In this document: piece by piece, positions 45,860 to 55,703 of the stretch
Layout of the letters: each line of letters opens with the position of its first letter
How positions within the stretch are numbered: position 1 is the first letter of the stretch
NCBI GenBank assembly: GCA_035518095.1
Contig: DATIXX010000045.1
Span: forward strand, 1-64,000
Direction: 5' to 3'
Origin: Burkholderiales bacterium
Lineage (GTDB): Bacteria > Pseudomonadota > Gammaproteobacteria > Burkholderiales > JAHFRG01
Length of the DNA: 64,000 nucleotides
Notes under the pieces: generated by a model
Told to the model about the DNA's origin: nothing
The model's input: the letters and a program-made list of their open reading frames with translations, nothing else
Databases searched by the model: none
Program-made: the position numbers and the translations under genes

Positions 45860-46558
45860 ATGATTCCTTGGCTGACTTCCGACATCTCATTCCCACCGTC
45901 GGAGCGCGCACTTACCGAGCCTAACGGTCTGTTAGCGGTCGGCGGCGATCTGTCTTGCAAGCGTCTGATTTACGCATATTCCAAAGGCATATTTCCGTGG
46001 TTCAACGAAGACGAACCCATTCTGTGGTGGACACCAGACCCGCGCATGGTGTTATTCCCCGCAGAACTTAAAATTTCCCGCTCCTTGCGCAAGGCATTGC
46101 AAAAACACGATTACCGGGTTTCCGCCGACCGCGCTTTTGACCAAGTTATTACGGGTTGCGCCGCACCGCGCCGCAACCAAAGTGGGACCTGGATCAACGC
46201 CAGAATGATCGAGGCCTATATAGAATTACATCGGCTCGGCCATGCGCATTCGGTGGAAACATGGATAGACGGCGAGCTAACTGGGGGTCTTTACGGTGTA
46301 GCGCTGGGTCGCACGTTCTTTGGTGAGTCAATGTTCTCACGCGTAAGCGACGCGTCAAAAATCGCGTTTGTACATTTGGTTCGACAACTGGCGCGCTGGA
46401 ATTTCGGCATCATTGACTGTCAAATGAAGACTGCACACCTGGCATCCTTAGGCGCGCGTGAAATTCCGCGCACACAATTTACTCGAATCATTGAAGAATT
46501 GATACACTATGGGGGCGCAGAAGGAATTTGGCGGTTTGATAATGACTTACTTGAATGA
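45860..46558 (+). CDS. aat: Leucyl/phenylalanyl-tRNA-protein transferase
   Basis: A 232-residue enzyme of the N-degron pathway that adds Leu or Phe to proteins with N-terminal Lys or Arg. [44 protein letters not shown] and [17 protein letters not shown] are the family signatures; E. coli Aat has 234 residues. Its 3' end overlaps the start of bpt, so both N-end-rule transferases are translationally coupled, as in many betaproteobacteria. Confidence 0.97.
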   Translation: MIPWLTSDISFPPSERALTEPNGLLAVGGDLSCKRLIYAYSKGIFPWFNEDEPILWWTPDPRMVLFPAELKISRSLRKALQKHDYRVSADRAFDQVITGCAAPRRNQSGTWINARMIEAYIELHRLGHAHSVETWIDGELTGGLYGVALGRTFFGESMFSRVSDASKIAFVHLVRQLARWNFGIIDCQMKTAHLASLGAREIPRTQFTRIIEELIHYGGAEGIWRFDNDLLE

Positions 46559-47282
46559 ATTTCCGCTGTCGGTGTTGCAGTTCTATGCAACTGCTCCATA
46601 TCCGTGCAGTTATTTGCCCGGGAAAATGGCACGCTCGCAAGTGGCGACCCCGAGCCATTTGATAGACTCCGCGGTTTACAGCGAGCTGGTGAGAAGCGGT
46701 TTCCGCCGCAGCGGAGCATTTACTTACCGACCGCACTGTGACAGCTGCCGCGCCTGCATTCCGGTGCGGCTCATCGCCAGCGCCTTTGCTCCATCCCGCG
46801 CGCAGCGCCGGGCTTGGAAGCGTCACCAGAAATTGCGCGCCGAATTGCTGGACCTGAAGTACAACGCCGAACATTACGCGCTGTATCTGCGTTATCAGGC
46901 AAGCCGCCATTCCGGTGGCGGAATGGATCAGGACAGTCGCGAACAGTACCAACATTTCCTGTTGCAAAGCAATGTCGAATCGCGGCTGGTGGAGTTTCGC
47001 GATGGATCAACACTGCGCATGATTAGCATTATTGATCGCCTGCATGATGGCTTATCGTCGGTATACACTTTTTTTGAGCCTGGAGTACCGGGAGCAAGCT
47101 ACGGCACTTATAATGTGTTGTGGCAGATCGAATTGTGCCGCGCCCTCGGGTTGCCCTATCTGTACCTCGGCTACTGGATCGCGGAAAGCCGCAAAATGGC
47201 CTACAAAGCCAAATTTCAGCCGATGCAGGGACTCATTGGTGAGCGCTGGCAACCGCTGTTCGGCCCGCTTGCGGCGACCTGA
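46542..47282 (+). CDS. bpt: Aspartate/glutamate leucyltransferase (ATE1-like)
   Basis: A 246-residue protein starting at [14 protein letters not shown] inside the end of aat. [17 protein letters not shown] and [16 protein letters not shown] hold the conserved cysteines of the ATE1 fold, and [20 protein letters not shown] is the C-terminal signature. Bpt attaches Leu to proteins with N-terminal Asp or Glu for ClpAPS degradation. The coupled aat-bpt pair gives the cell both routes. Confidence 0.96.
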   Translation: MTYLNEFPLSVLQFYATAPYPCSYLPGKMARSQVATPSHLIDSAVYSELVRSGFRRSGAFTYRPHCDSCRACIPVRLIASAFAPSRAQRRAWKRHQKLRAELLDLKYNAEHYALYLRYQASRHSGGGMDQDSREQYQHFLLQSNVESRLVEFRDGSTLRMISIIDRLHDGLSSVYTFFEPGVPGASYGTYNVLWQIELCRALGLPYLYLGYWIAESRKMAYKAKFQPMQGLIGERWQPLFGPLAAT

Positions 47283-47625
47283 CAGCAACGTGGTTGCACC
47301 TTGGCAGGACGTTCAAGGCGGCGCATTCTTGAACACAGCAGGACTGGGCGCTACCGGGCGGCAAGGACGCGCTTAAATGCGATCCTGAACTTAATCTGTG
47401 CTGCTCAACCTGATCAAGATGCTGCTTTGTTGACACCAGCAAGGTGACAGGGCTCGAAAAGACCGCGCCTGTGGCTGTGGCGGACCCAGCAGCTTTCAGA
47501 TCAAAACGGAACGGGGTTCAGAACTGCTCAGAAACGCGACAAGCATTTAGCGGTCACCGTACCAGTTTTTACATTTATCGAAATTACCTCTAACCGTAAA
47601 TGGCGGCTTGAATTTTCTGTCGAAA
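47283..47625. other. 343-bp intergenic region
   Basis: Between bpt and the PAP2 gene. I see no coding frame with motifs, no RNA gene and no hairpin with T tract. AT content rises in the last 60 bp before the PAP2 start, where its promoter probably lies. Confidence 0.5.
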
Positions 47626-48375
47626 ATGATAGAAACTGCGCAGCGGCCGAAAATATACAATAGCTCACGGCATTTTTACCTGCTGCATTTGGTCATTCCC
47701 GCAGCAGCTGCTTCCCTGATACTGTGGGTGATCTACATACTGGGTATCGATGAGCGAATTACGCGTCTGTTCTTCAATCCCGAAACTCGACGCTTCCCGC
47801 TACGCGACAACTGGTTTCTTGAAACGGTGATGCATCATTGGATCAAGTACGCAGTGATCCTTTTGGGTTTATCAGTGCTCGTGGCATATGTGTCCTCGTT
47901 TTGGGTTGCCATGCTGGCTCCCTTGCGCCGTGTTCTAGTCTTTGTGGTTCTTGCGATGGCACTTTCAACCGCGACGGTGAACTTGCTTAAAAACGAAAGT
48001 CCCAAGCACTGCCCGTATGATTTAAAAATATTTGGCGGCTATGCGCCTTACGTCGCTTTGTTTGAAAAAACACCGCGGGGCGTCAAATCCGGTAATTGCT
48101 GGCCCGGGGCACATTCTACAGCGGGCTTTTGCTTAATGGCGTTATATTTTGCCGGGCGGCATTTGCGCAATCGCAAGCTCGCAAATTGGGGTCTATTCGG
48201 GGGTTTGGGTCTCGGATTTATACTTGGCTTCGGGCGCGTCATGCAGGGCGCGCATTTTTTTTCGCATCAGCTCTGGGCGGCACTCATTTGCTGGCTGGTG
48301 ATGCTTGCCGTATACGAACTGCTGTTGCGGCGCCATTCAGTTCCGGAAAAAGAGGCCGCTTTTCAGCCGGGTTAA
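47626..48375 (+). CDS. PAP2 family membrane phosphatase
   Basis: A 249-residue protein with about six transmembrane helices starting at MIETAQRPKIY; a TTG six codons upstream is possible. The three phosphatase motifs are present in modified form: KNESPKHCP (Cys where Arg is usual), CWPGAHSTAGF (PxxH) and GRVMQGAHFFSHQLW (R-x5-H with the catalytic His; the usual final Asp is His). It probably removes phosphate from a lipid such as undecaprenyl pyrophosphate or lipid A. Substrate not evident. It precedes pyrD by 35 bp. Confidence 0.85.
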   Translation: MIETAQRPKIYNSSRHFYLLHLVIPAAAASLILWVIYILGIDERITRLFFNPETRRFPLRDNWFLETVMHHWIKYAVILLGLSVLVAYVSSFWVAMLAPLRRVLVFVVLAMALSTATVNLLKNESPKHCPYDLKIFGGYAPYVALFEKTPRGVKSGNCWPGAHSTAGFCLMALYFAGRHLRNRKLANWGLFGGLGLGFILGFGRVMQGAHFFSHQLWAALICWLVMLAVYELLLRRHSVPEKEAAFQPG

Positions 48376-48410
48376 TTTCTTGCGGCGCCGGAAACAGTTA
48401 AATTCACGCC

Positions 48411-49415
48411 ATGTTTTATTCCTTGTTGCGACCTTTGCTGTTCAAGCTGGATGCCGAAACCTCACACCGTTTGACGCTCGCCTGCCTGAAATTTGGACAC
48501 ACGTTGGGTTTGCACCGATTATTCGGTGTGCCCGCCAGCGGCAAACCTTGCCGCGTTCTGGGAATGGATTTTCCGAACCGGGTCGGGCTCGCGGCCGGCT
48601 TGGACAAAAATGGTGAATACATAGATGCCCTTGCCGCATTGGGTTTCGGTTTTATCGAAATCGGCACCATTACGCTTCGTCCGCAGCCCGGGAATCCGCG
48701 CCCACGCCTGTTTCGCGTGCCGCAAGCGCAGGCAATCATCAACCGTATGGGTTTCAATAACGACGGCGCAGAGCGGATGGTAAAAAATATTCGGCGTGCC
48801 AGGTACAAAGGCATTCTGGGAATCAATATCGGCATCAATGCCGACACCCCAGGGGAAAATGCGGCCAGCGAGTATGTCGCCTGCCTGCGCAAAGTTTATC
48901 CATTTGCAAGCTACGTCACGATCAACATTTCCTCGCCGAACACCCCCGGCCTGCGCGATCTGCAGCAGAAACAGCGGCTCAACGATTTGTTGAGCGCGTT
49001 AAAGGAGGAGCACAAGAAGCTCGCCAGGCTTTTTGGGAAGCACGTGCCGTTGGCGCTGAAAATCGCTCCCGATCTGTCGCCCCAGGAAATTGAGGACACC
49101 GCTACCTTGCTTCTTGCACATAAGATTGACGCCGTAATAGCTACCAACACCACGACTTCGCGTGCCGGAATCGAAAGCTTAAGCCAGGAAACCGGGGGCG
49201 TAAGCGGCGCACCGTTAGCTGAGAAATCCACTGCGGTCATCCGTCAACTTGCAGCCGCGTTGCAAGGACAGCTGCCCATCATCGGAGTTGGCGGCATCAT
49301 GAACGGCAAGGATGCTTTAGATAAGCTGCATGCCGGCGCAAGTCTGGTGCAGATATACAGCGGGCTCATTTACCGCGGACCGGAATTGGTGCGCGAACTG
49401 CTCAGGGCGCTGTAA
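48411..49415 (+). CDS. pyrD: Dihydroorotate dehydrogenase (quinone), class 2
   Basis: A 334-residue FMN enzyme on the inner face of the membrane. The N-terminal amphipathic helix pair (FYSLLRPLLFKLDAETSHRL) marks class 2. NRVGLAAGLDKNGEYIDAL, IGTITLRPQPGNPRPRLFR, NISSPNTPGLRDLQ (catalytic Ser) and GVGGIMNGKDALDKL follow. It passes electrons from dihydroorotate to ubiquinone. Another pyrimidine gene, pyrF, is at 6.8 kb. Confidence 0.97.
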   Translation: MFYSLLRPLLFKLDAETSHRLTLACLKFGHTLGLHRLFGVPASGKPCRVLGMDFPNRVGLAAGLDKNGEYIDALAALGFGFIEIGTITLRPQPGNPRPRLFRVPQAQAIINRMGFNNDGAERMVKNIRRARYKGILGINIGINADTPGENAASEYVACLRKVYPFASYVTINISSPNTPGLRDLQQKQRLNDLLSALKEEHKKLARLFGKHVPLALKIAPDLSPQEIEDTATLLLAHKIDAVIATNTTTSRAGIESLSQETGGVSGAPLAEKSTAVIRQLAAALQGQLPIIGVGGIMNGKDALDKLHAGASLVQIYSGLIYRGPELVRELLRAL

Positions 49416-49455
49416 CTCGATTACGGATTTTCCATCAACTCGCAGGATACGAGTC

Positions 49456-50568
49456 GTGCGCATTGGCATACCCAGGGAAATCAAAGACCAGGAATACCGG
49501 GTTGGCATGACTCCGCAAGGCGTGACGTTGCTCTGTCGCGAAGGGCACGAGGTATGGATCGAAACTAATGCAGGTTTGCGAATCGGCTTCCCGGATTCGG
49601 CTTATCGTGACGCCGGTGCTTATATCGGCGACAGCCCCGCCCAAATTTATGCCTGCGAACTGGTGGTGAAAGTAAAAGAACCGCAGCCCGCAGAATTTGA
49701 ATTGGTGCGCGCCGGGCAAGTGCTGTTCTGCTACCTGCATTTCGCGCCTAACCGCAAATTGCTGGACCGCATGCTGCAAGCAAGGACCTCCTGCGTGGCA
49801 TACGAAACCGTGACTGACGCCGGAGGCGGCTTCCCTCTGCTTGCGCCGATGTCGCAAATTGCGGGAAGGCTTTCAGTGCAGGTCGGCGCATGGGCCTTGC
49901 TGATGGCGAACGGCGGCAGCGGGGTACTGCTTCCCGGCATTTCGGGCGTCGCACCCGGCAAGGTTGTTATCATCGGGGCGGGCATGGTGGGTTCAAATGC
50001 CGCGCATATCGCGGTGGCTTTGGGCGCCGACGTGACCATCGTCGCAGCGAGCGCTACGCGGCTTGCGGAGCTTCAACAAGCGTATCCAGGCAAAATAAAA
50101 GGCCGACTTTCAGACCCGTCGATCCTTGCCGAGCACGTGGCGGGTGCCGATCTTGTAGTTGGCGCAGTATCGATTGCGGGCAAAATGGCACCCAAACTTA
50201 TTTCCCGCGAGCTCCTGAGAAAAATGCGGCCCGGATCGGTGCTGGTCGATGTGTCGATCGATCAGGGCGGCATCGCCGAGACATCGCGTCCGACCACGCA
50301 TTCCAACCCGCTTTACGTGGACGAAGGCGTGGTGCACTACTGCGTAGCCAACATGCCTTCCGCCGTCGCGCGCAGCGCTACACTTGCGTTGACGCGAGCG
50401 ACTCTGCCGTATGTCCGCGCTTTGGCAAAATTCGGACTAAAGGCCGCGGTGTCCGCCGATCCCGGGCTTAAAAACGGTCTGCAGACCCATGCGGGCCATG
50501 TCACTTACCAAAACCTCGCCGAAGATAGGGGAATGCCTTTTGTCGATCCGGCTCGAGCGTTTTCCTGA
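49456..50568 (+). CDS. ald: Alanine dehydrogenase
   Basis: A 370-residue NAD enzyme (usual length about 371). The start is GTG at 49456 with AGGA upstream, giving VRIGIPREIKDQEYRVGMTP; earlier in-frame codons lie in pyrD. VVKVKEPQPAEFELVR, SQIAGRLSVQVGA, the nucleotide fold VVIIGAGMVGSNAAHIA, VDVSIDQGGIAETSRPTTHS and VANMPSAVARSAT match Ald. It interconverts L-alanine and pyruvate plus ammonia. It follows pyrD by 40 bp; a functional link is not obvious. Confidence 0.96.
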   Translation: MRIGIPREIKDQEYRVGMTPQGVTLLCREGHEVWIETNAGLRIGFPDSAYRDAGAYIGDSPAQIYACELVVKVKEPQPAEFELVRAGQVLFCYLHFAPNRKLLDRMLQARTSCVAYETVTDAGGGFPLLAPMSQIAGRLSVQVGAWALLMANGGSGVLLPGISGVAPGKVVIIGAGMVGSNAAHIAVALGADVTIVAASATRLAELQQAYPGKIKGRLSDPSILAEHVAGADLVVGAVSIAGKMAPKLISRELLRKMRPGSVLVDVSIDQGGIAETSRPTTHSNPLYVDEGVVHYCVANMPSAVARSATLALTRATLPYVRALAKFGLKAAVSADPGLKNGLQTHAGHVTYQNLAEDRGMPFVDPARAFS

Positions 50569-50695
50569 TGCGCATAGTGAATCTTTTCCCCACTCATATA
50601 ATCCCAATATCTATGCATATAACCTGAGCATGGTTGAATGGCCACTCCTTAAAAGCGATAATGCAGACTTTTAAACGGGTTGGGTCAAGGTTTGA

Positions 50696-53600
50696 ATGAC
50701 CGCACAACGCGAAGCAAGACCTAAGCTGCATCACGAATTGTCTTTTGATGATCTTTATCTTCGTGATGGATTGCTGCGGCTCGATGCCGCATTTCTCAAT
50801 TTTCTCGACCAAGCGGACTCTGCGCTGCGGCATCGCCTCGAAGCCGCGCGCGCCAATCCTCAAGCACTGTCCTCTATGGAAGAATCAGAACTACTGATAG
50901 CCGTGAGTCCGCATCTCGATGATTTTATCGCCGATTTGTTCGGCATTCGAGAAGAAGTCAGCAAGCTTTCTGCGCGCCATCATGAACTGGCTCCCCTTTA
51001 CAGTTGCAAACGGCTTTTCGTGCAACGCAAGGCGATGAATAAAGTAACGCCCGAGGAAGCAGCCGCGGTGGACGGTCCTGCTGTTGAGAAACAGCTCGCA
51101 GAACTTTTTGGCGAGCCGTTCTCGGAACTCGCGTTCGCCCAGCACGTTGCGCAATGGCAAAAGGATGAAGTACTCAACGCCGACAGACTGCAACTCGCGC
51201 TACAGTATGCCGCATGGGCGGCGCTCACGCCCCTTGGACGCGAGCATCACCGCCGTGGCGTATTGTTCAAGGCGCCATCCAAGCTCAACTATATGCGGCT
51301 CGTGCCGGTGGTTGCGGATGACAGCAAAGGCTATACCGCGTATTCGCTCGACGAGAAACACTTGCGGCGCCGTCAGGGATTTGCGCTCACCGATTCCGGC
51401 ACCGACCTGGTTGGCGCGCTCGACGAAGCGCATTACTGCATCTGGTGTCACGAACAGGATAAGGATTCCTGCTCTAAAGGTCTCAAGGAAAAGCCGCCGG
51501 TGGAAGGGTTCAAAAAGAGCCCTTTTGGCGTGACGCTCGCCGGCTGCCCGCTCGAAGAAAAAATCTCCGAGTTCCACAAGGTAAAGACCCAGGGGCAGGT
51601 CATAGGCGGATTGGCGCTGATCATCGTAGATAATCCGATGGTCGCAGCCACCGGCCACCGCATCTGCAACGACTGCATGAAGTCTTGCATTTACCAAAAA
51701 CAGGACCCGGTCAATATACCCCAAGCCGAGACACGCACGTTAAAAGACGTGCTGGAATTGCCGTGGGGCTTCGAAATTTACAGCCTGCTCAGCCGCTGGA
51801 ACCCGCTTAATTTGCGGCGCCCATTGCCGAAAGCCCCGACGCATCGCCGCGTGCTGATTGCGGGCATGGGTCCAGCAGGTTTCACCTTGGCGCACCACCT
51901 GATAAACGACGGACACACCGTGGTCGGCATAGACGGATTGAAAATCGAGCCGCTGCCCGCAGAAATATCAGGCGTCGATGAGCACGGCAAACGGGTGCCG
52001 TTCAAGCCGATTCGCGATATAAGCGAGTTGTACGAATCGCTCGACGAGCGGGTGATGGCGGGTTTCGGCGGTGTAGCCGAATACGGCATTACAGTGCGCT
52101 GGGACAAGAATTTTTTGAAACTGATCCGGCTGCTGCTGGAGCGCCGCCGTCAGTTCTCGATGTACGGTGGCGTGCGCTTTGGCGGCACGCTCACCGTCGA
52201 CGATGCGTTTGAGCATGGCTTTGATCATATCGCCGTGGCCGCCGGCGCCGGGCGCCCCACGGTAATCGATATGCCAAACGGGCTGGCGCGTGGGGTGCGC
52301 ACGGCGTCGGATTTTCTCATGGCGCTGCAACTGACCGGCGCGGCGAAAACAGACTCGATCGCCAACATGCAGATCCGGCTGCCGGTGGTGGTGATCGGTG
52401 GTGGTCTGACCGCCATAGACACGGCGACTGAATCGCTTGCTTATTACCCGTTGCAAGTCGAGAAATTCCTGCATCGCTATGAAACACTAGTCGCCGAGCG
52501 CGGCGTGGCGGCGGTGCGCCGCAACTGGCATCCCGAAGAACGGCATATTGCCGATGAGTTTATAGAGCATGCTCGTATCCTCCGTGGAGAACGCGTGGCC
52601 GCTCAGGCCGAAGGCCGTGCCCCGCGCATTCTGGAACTGCTGCAAAGCTGGGGCGGCGTGCTCATCGCGTACCGCAAGCGCCTGATTGACAGCCCGTCCT
52701 ATACGCTGAACCATGAAGAAGTGGAAAAGGCTCTGCAGGAAGGCGTCCGTTTTGCGGAAGGCTTGAATCCGCTGCGCGTTGAAGTCGATTCTTTCGGCGC
52801 GGCGCGCGCCATCCGCATGTCCGCGCAGATCAGAGACGCGGCAGGCCACTGGAAGGAGGTCAGCCAGGTCGAACTTCCGGCACGCACCATCTTGGTGGCG
52901 GCGGGAACGCAGCCGAACACGGTGCTCGCCCGCGAAGACCCGGCAAATTTCAAGTTGGACGGCCGCTACTTCGAGGCCTGCGATGAAGACGGCAATCCGG
53001 TGAGACCCGAGAGAAATATTTCCAAGCCGAAGTTCGCGAACGTTCTTTTGTCGAAGCGCAGCGACGGCCGCTTCATCAGTTTTTTCGGGGACTTGCATCC
53101 CTCATATTATGGCAATGTTGTAAAGGCAATGGGCGGGGCAAGGCAGGGGTACCCGGTAGTGAGCCGCGTGCTCGGGCGCGTCAAGGCCGCCAGCGATAAA
53201 AGCGATGCGGAATTCTTCGCGCACCTTGACTATGAACTGCGAGCTACTGTGCACCAAGTCATCCGTCTTACGCCGAGCATTGTCGAAGTCGTTGTCAAAG
53301 CGCCGCAGGCGGCGCGCCGTTTCCGCCCCGGTCAATTCTACCGGCTGCAAAATTACGAAACGCGTGCAATAAAAGTCGATGGTACTCAACTCACGATGGA
53401 AGGCTTGGCATTGACCGGCGCCTGGGTGGATGCAAAGCGCGGATTGATTTCCACCATCGTTCTGGAGATGGGCGGATCAGCCGATCTGTGCGCGCTGCTC
53501 AAACCCGGAGAACCGGTGGTTCTGATGGGACCGACCGGTTCGCCGACCGAGATCCCCTCGGGCGAAACAGTAATCCTTGTCGGTGGCGGATTGGGAAATG

Positions 53601-54217
53601 CGGTGCTTTTTTCGATCGGCCAGGCGTTGCGCCGTGCCGGATCAAAGGTGCTGTATTTCGCCGGCTACAAGAAGATAATTGACCGCTACAAGGCTGAAGA
53701 AATCAAAGCTGCGGCAGATGTCGTGGTGTGGTGCTGCGACGAACATCCCGGTTTTCAGCCGGACCGGCCGCAGGACCACGCTTTTGTCGGCAACATCGTA
53801 CAGGGTATCACCGCCTACGCGCGGCGCGCGCTGGGGCCGCAACAGATTGCAGTGCACGACGCCGATCGCATCATCGCCATCGGTTCTGACAAGATGATGG
53901 CGGCAGTTGCCGAAGAGCGGCATGCAGTGCTCAAACCGTATCTCAAACCGCATCACTTTGCCATTGGTTCAATCAACTCGCCGATGCAGTGCATGATGAA
54001 GGAGATCTGTTCTCAATGCTTACAGCCGCATGTCGATCCGGAAACCGGCGCGATTAGTTACGTGTTCTCCTGCTTTAACCAGGATCAGCCGCTTGACCAG
54101 GTGGATTTCGAGGGGCTCTCAGCGCGACTGAACCAGAATTCGCTGCAGGAAAAGCTCACCGCGCAGTGGATAGACCGCTGCCTGATACGGCTGCAGCGCC
54201 GCAAAGCCGCAGCCTAG
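50696..54217 (+). CDS. Fused iron-sulfur flavoprotein: GltD-like + PyrK-like (NfnB-NfnA order)
   Basis: A 1173-residue soluble protein. Residues 1-240 are an unrecognised N-terminal domain. About 245-335 carry seven cysteines (C248, C251, C259, C284; C324, C327, C331) like the Fe-S linker of GltD and dihydropyrimidine dehydrogenase. About 385-790 form a two-dinucleotide-fold oxidoreductase (VLIAGMGPAGFTLAHHL; VVVIGGGLTAIDTATES). About 850-1060 form a PyrK-like reductase (RFRPGQFYRLQN; VILVGGGLGNAVLF). A closing cysteine set (C1099, C1105, C1108, C1126) suits a 2Fe-2S cluster. The halves correspond to NfnB and NfnA, a ferredoxin-NAD(P)H transhydrogenase. A stand-alone rnfB follows 142 bp later. 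Activity is inferred. Confidence 0.8.
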   Translation: MTAQREARPKLHHELSFDDLYLRDGLLRLDAAFLNFLDQADSALRHRLEAARANPQALSSMEESELLIAVSPHLDDFIADLFGIREEVSKLSARHHELAPLYSCKRLFVQRKAMNKVTPEEAAAVDGPAVEKQLAELFGEPFSELAFAQHVAQWQKDEVLNADRLQLALQYAAWAALTPLGREHHRRGVLFKAPSKLNYMRLVPVVADDSKGYTAYSLDEKHLRRRQGFALTDSGTDLVGALDEAHYCIWCHEQDKDSCSKGLKEKPPVEGFKKSPFGVTLAGCPLEEKISEFHKVKTQGQVIGGLALIIVDNPMVAATGHRICNDCMKSCIYQKQDPVNIPQAETRTLKDVLELPWGFEIYSLLSRWNPLNLRRPLPKAPTHRRVLIAGMGPAGFTLAHHLINDGHTVVGIDGLKIEPLPAEISGVDEHGKRVPFKPIRDISELYESLDERVMAGFGGVAEYGITVRWDKNFLKLIRLLLERRRQFSMYGGVRFGGTLTVDDAFEHGFDHIAVAAGAGRPTVIDMPNGLARGVRTASDFLMALQLTGAAKTDSIANMQIRLPVVVIGGGLTAIDTATESLAYYPLQVEKFLHRYETLVAERGVAAVRRNWHPEERHIADEFIEHARILRGERVAAQAEGRAPRILELLQSWGGVLIAYRKRLIDSPSYTLNHEEVEKALQEGVRFAEGLNPLRVEVDSFGAARAIRMSAQIRDAAGHWKEVSQVELPARTILVAAGTQPNTVLAREDPANFKLDGRYFEACDEDGNPVRPERNISKPKFANVLLSKRSDGRFISFFGDLHPSYYGNVVKAMGGARQGYPVVSRVLGRVKAASDKSDAEFFAHLDYELRATVHQVIRLTPSIVEVVVKAPQAARRFRPGQFYRLQNYETRAIKVDGTQLTMEGLALTGAWVDAKRGLISTIVLEMGGSADLCALLKPGEPVVLMGPTGSPTEIPSGETVILVGGGLGNAVLFSIGQALRRAGSKVLYFAGYKKIIDRYKAEEIKAAADVVVWCCDEHPGFQPDRPQDHAFVGNIVQGITAYARRALGPQQIAVHDADRIIAIGSDKMMAAVAEERHAVLKPYLKPHHFAIGSINSPMQCMMKEICSQCLQPHVDPETGAISYVFSCFNQDQPLDQVDFEGLSARLNQNSLQEKLTAQWIDRCLIRLQRRKAAA

Positions 54218-54359
54218 CATCTCGACCTGCTCATTACGTTTTGCGGCAATTTGCCAACAAAAAAGTGGTGCAGCCCGGTTTCCTCGTACTGTTTCGCCCC
54301 CCGTATTGATTTGAATCTTCCAATCTATGACCCTTGCGTCAAAAGAGTAAAATTGCAGC

Positions 54360-54974
54360 ATGGCTTCAATGTCTACCCTTGTTGGGCAAATCGATGCAAT
54401 ACTGCCACAAACCCAATGCCGCAAATGCGGCTACGCCGGCTGTAAACCGTACGCCAAGGCAATCGCCGCAGGTGAAGCCGAAATCAATCAATGTCCCCCC
54501 GGCGGCGAAACTGGAATTCACAAGCTTGCCGCGCTCTTAGGCCGCGAGTTCATGCCGCTCAATCCAGGCTGCGGCGTGAAAGAGCCGATGGAAATTGCAG
54601 CCGTTGATGAGCAAACCTGCATAGGCTGCACGCTATGCATCGATGCCTGTCCCGTGGATGCGATTATTGGCGCCTCGAAGCAGATGCACACGATAATCGC
54701 AGCCTATTGCACCGGCTGCGAGCTGTGCATTCCGGTCTGCCCCGTAGATTGTATAAGCATGATTCAGTCGGCACGGCCGGTTTGGTCCAAGCAGGATGCC
54801 GACGCTGCTCGTGAGCGTTTCGGTATTCGCAATTTGCGCATTCAGCGCGAGCAACAGGAAAGACAACGAAAACTCGCGCAAAAAACACTCGTCGCCATGC
54901 AGGGACGGAAGCAAGACGCGATTCAACGAGCCCTGGAGCGCGCCAGTGCGCGGAGAGGTTCCTTGCAGAAATGA
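54360..54974 (+). CDS. rsxB: RnfB-like ferredoxin-type electron transport protein
   Basis: A 204-residue protein. An N-terminal 4Fe-4S domain ([18 protein letters not shown], then a Cys in NQCPPGG) is followed by two ferredoxin motifs, [14 protein letters not shown] and [14 protein letters not shown], then a charged helical tail. RnfB normally has a membrane helix before the first domain; here it is missing and no other Rnf/Rsx subunit lies in the window. Betaproteobacteria often carry this rnfB-nth pair alone. It may carry electrons to or from the large fusion flavoprotein upstream. Its stop overlaps the start of nth by 4 bp. Confidence 0.9.
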   Translation: MASMSTLVGQIDAILPQTQCRKCGYAGCKPYAKAIAAGEAEINQCPPGGETGIHKLAALLGREFMPLNPGCGVKEPMEIAAVDEQTCIGCTLCIDACPVDAIIGASKQMHTIIAAYCTGCELCIPVCPVDCISMIQSARPVWSKQDADAARERFGIRNLRIQREQQERQRKLAQKTLVAMQGRKQDAIQRALERASARRGSLQK

Positions 54975-55615
54975 ACGCGGCCAAGCGCGCGGAGATTTTT
55001 ACACGCCTAAAAACAGCCAACCCCCGCCCGGCCACGGAACTTGCATACCGCAGCCCCTTTGAACTGCTGGTTGCAGTAATACTCTCGGCGCAGGCGACCG
55101 ACAAGAGTGTGAACATCGCCACGCAAAAAATGTTTGCAGTAGCCAATACGCCTCAGCAGATGCTGGCATTGGGCCGGCCCGGATTGCAAAAATACATCAG
55201 AAGCATCGGGCTGTACCGCACCAAGGCCAAGAATCTGCTGGCCACATGTAAAATGCTGATAAACGAACATGGCGGCACTGTGCCGCGCTCCCGGGAATCA
55301 CTTGAAAGACTGCCGGGCGTGGGCAGAAAGACCGCCAATGTTATTCTCAACACCGCATTTGGCGAACCGACGATTGCAGTAGACACGCATATCTTTCGAG
55401 TTGCCAACCGGACCGGTATCGCGCCCGGAAAAAATGTGCTGCAGGTAGAGCGCAAGTTATTAAAGTTCGTACCGAAAGAATTTCGCCGCGATGCCCATCA
55501 CTGGCTCATTTTGCACGGACGGTACGTTTGTAGGGCGCGTAATCCCGCTTGCCCCGCTTGCATCATCAGCGATTTGTGCGAATACACTAACAAAACAGTG
55601 AGGGGTCAGGGGTAA
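54971..55615 (+). CDS. nth: Endonuclease III
   Basis: A 214-residue DNA glycosylase/AP lyase for oxidised pyrimidines. Helix-hairpin-helix [11 protein letters not shown] carries catalytic K120, and AVDTHIFRV has D138, the same numbering as E. coli. The 4Fe-4S cluster ligands are [17 protein letters not shown] (C-x6-C-x2-C-x5-C). The last residues (RGQG) and the stop are encoded within a heptamer repeat array, so the C-terminus has been altered by that element. It overlaps rnfB by 4 bp. Confidence 0.97.
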   Translation: MNAAKRAEIFTRLKTANPRPATELAYRSPFELLVAVILSAQATDKSVNIATQKMFAVANTPQQMLALGRPGLQKYIRSIGLYRTKAKNLLATCKMLINEHGGTVPRSRESLERLPGVGRKTANVILNTAFGEPTIAVDTHIFRVANRTGIAPGKNVLQVERKLLKFVPKEFRRDAHHWLILHGRYVCRARNPACPACIISDLCEYTNKTVRGQG

Positions 55616-55679
55616 GCAGTGAAGTGCAAATTTCGCTTGAACCATGAATCCGTGTTGAACATCTGTACCGCTTACCACT
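55594..55679. repeat. Second inverted heptamer-repeat element
   Basis: Four or five head-to-tail heptamers near AGNGGTR start at 55594 inside the end of nth. Two inverted copies (TACCGCT, TACCACT) follow at 55666-55679, with GGTAAGC and GCTTACC able to pair. Unit size, consensus (AnnnGTG/A) and inverted layout match the element at 15166-15264, so both seem members of one dispersed family. Confidence 0.6.
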
Positions 55680-55703
55680 GAATTTTCATACCTCGCTCAT
55701 TTT

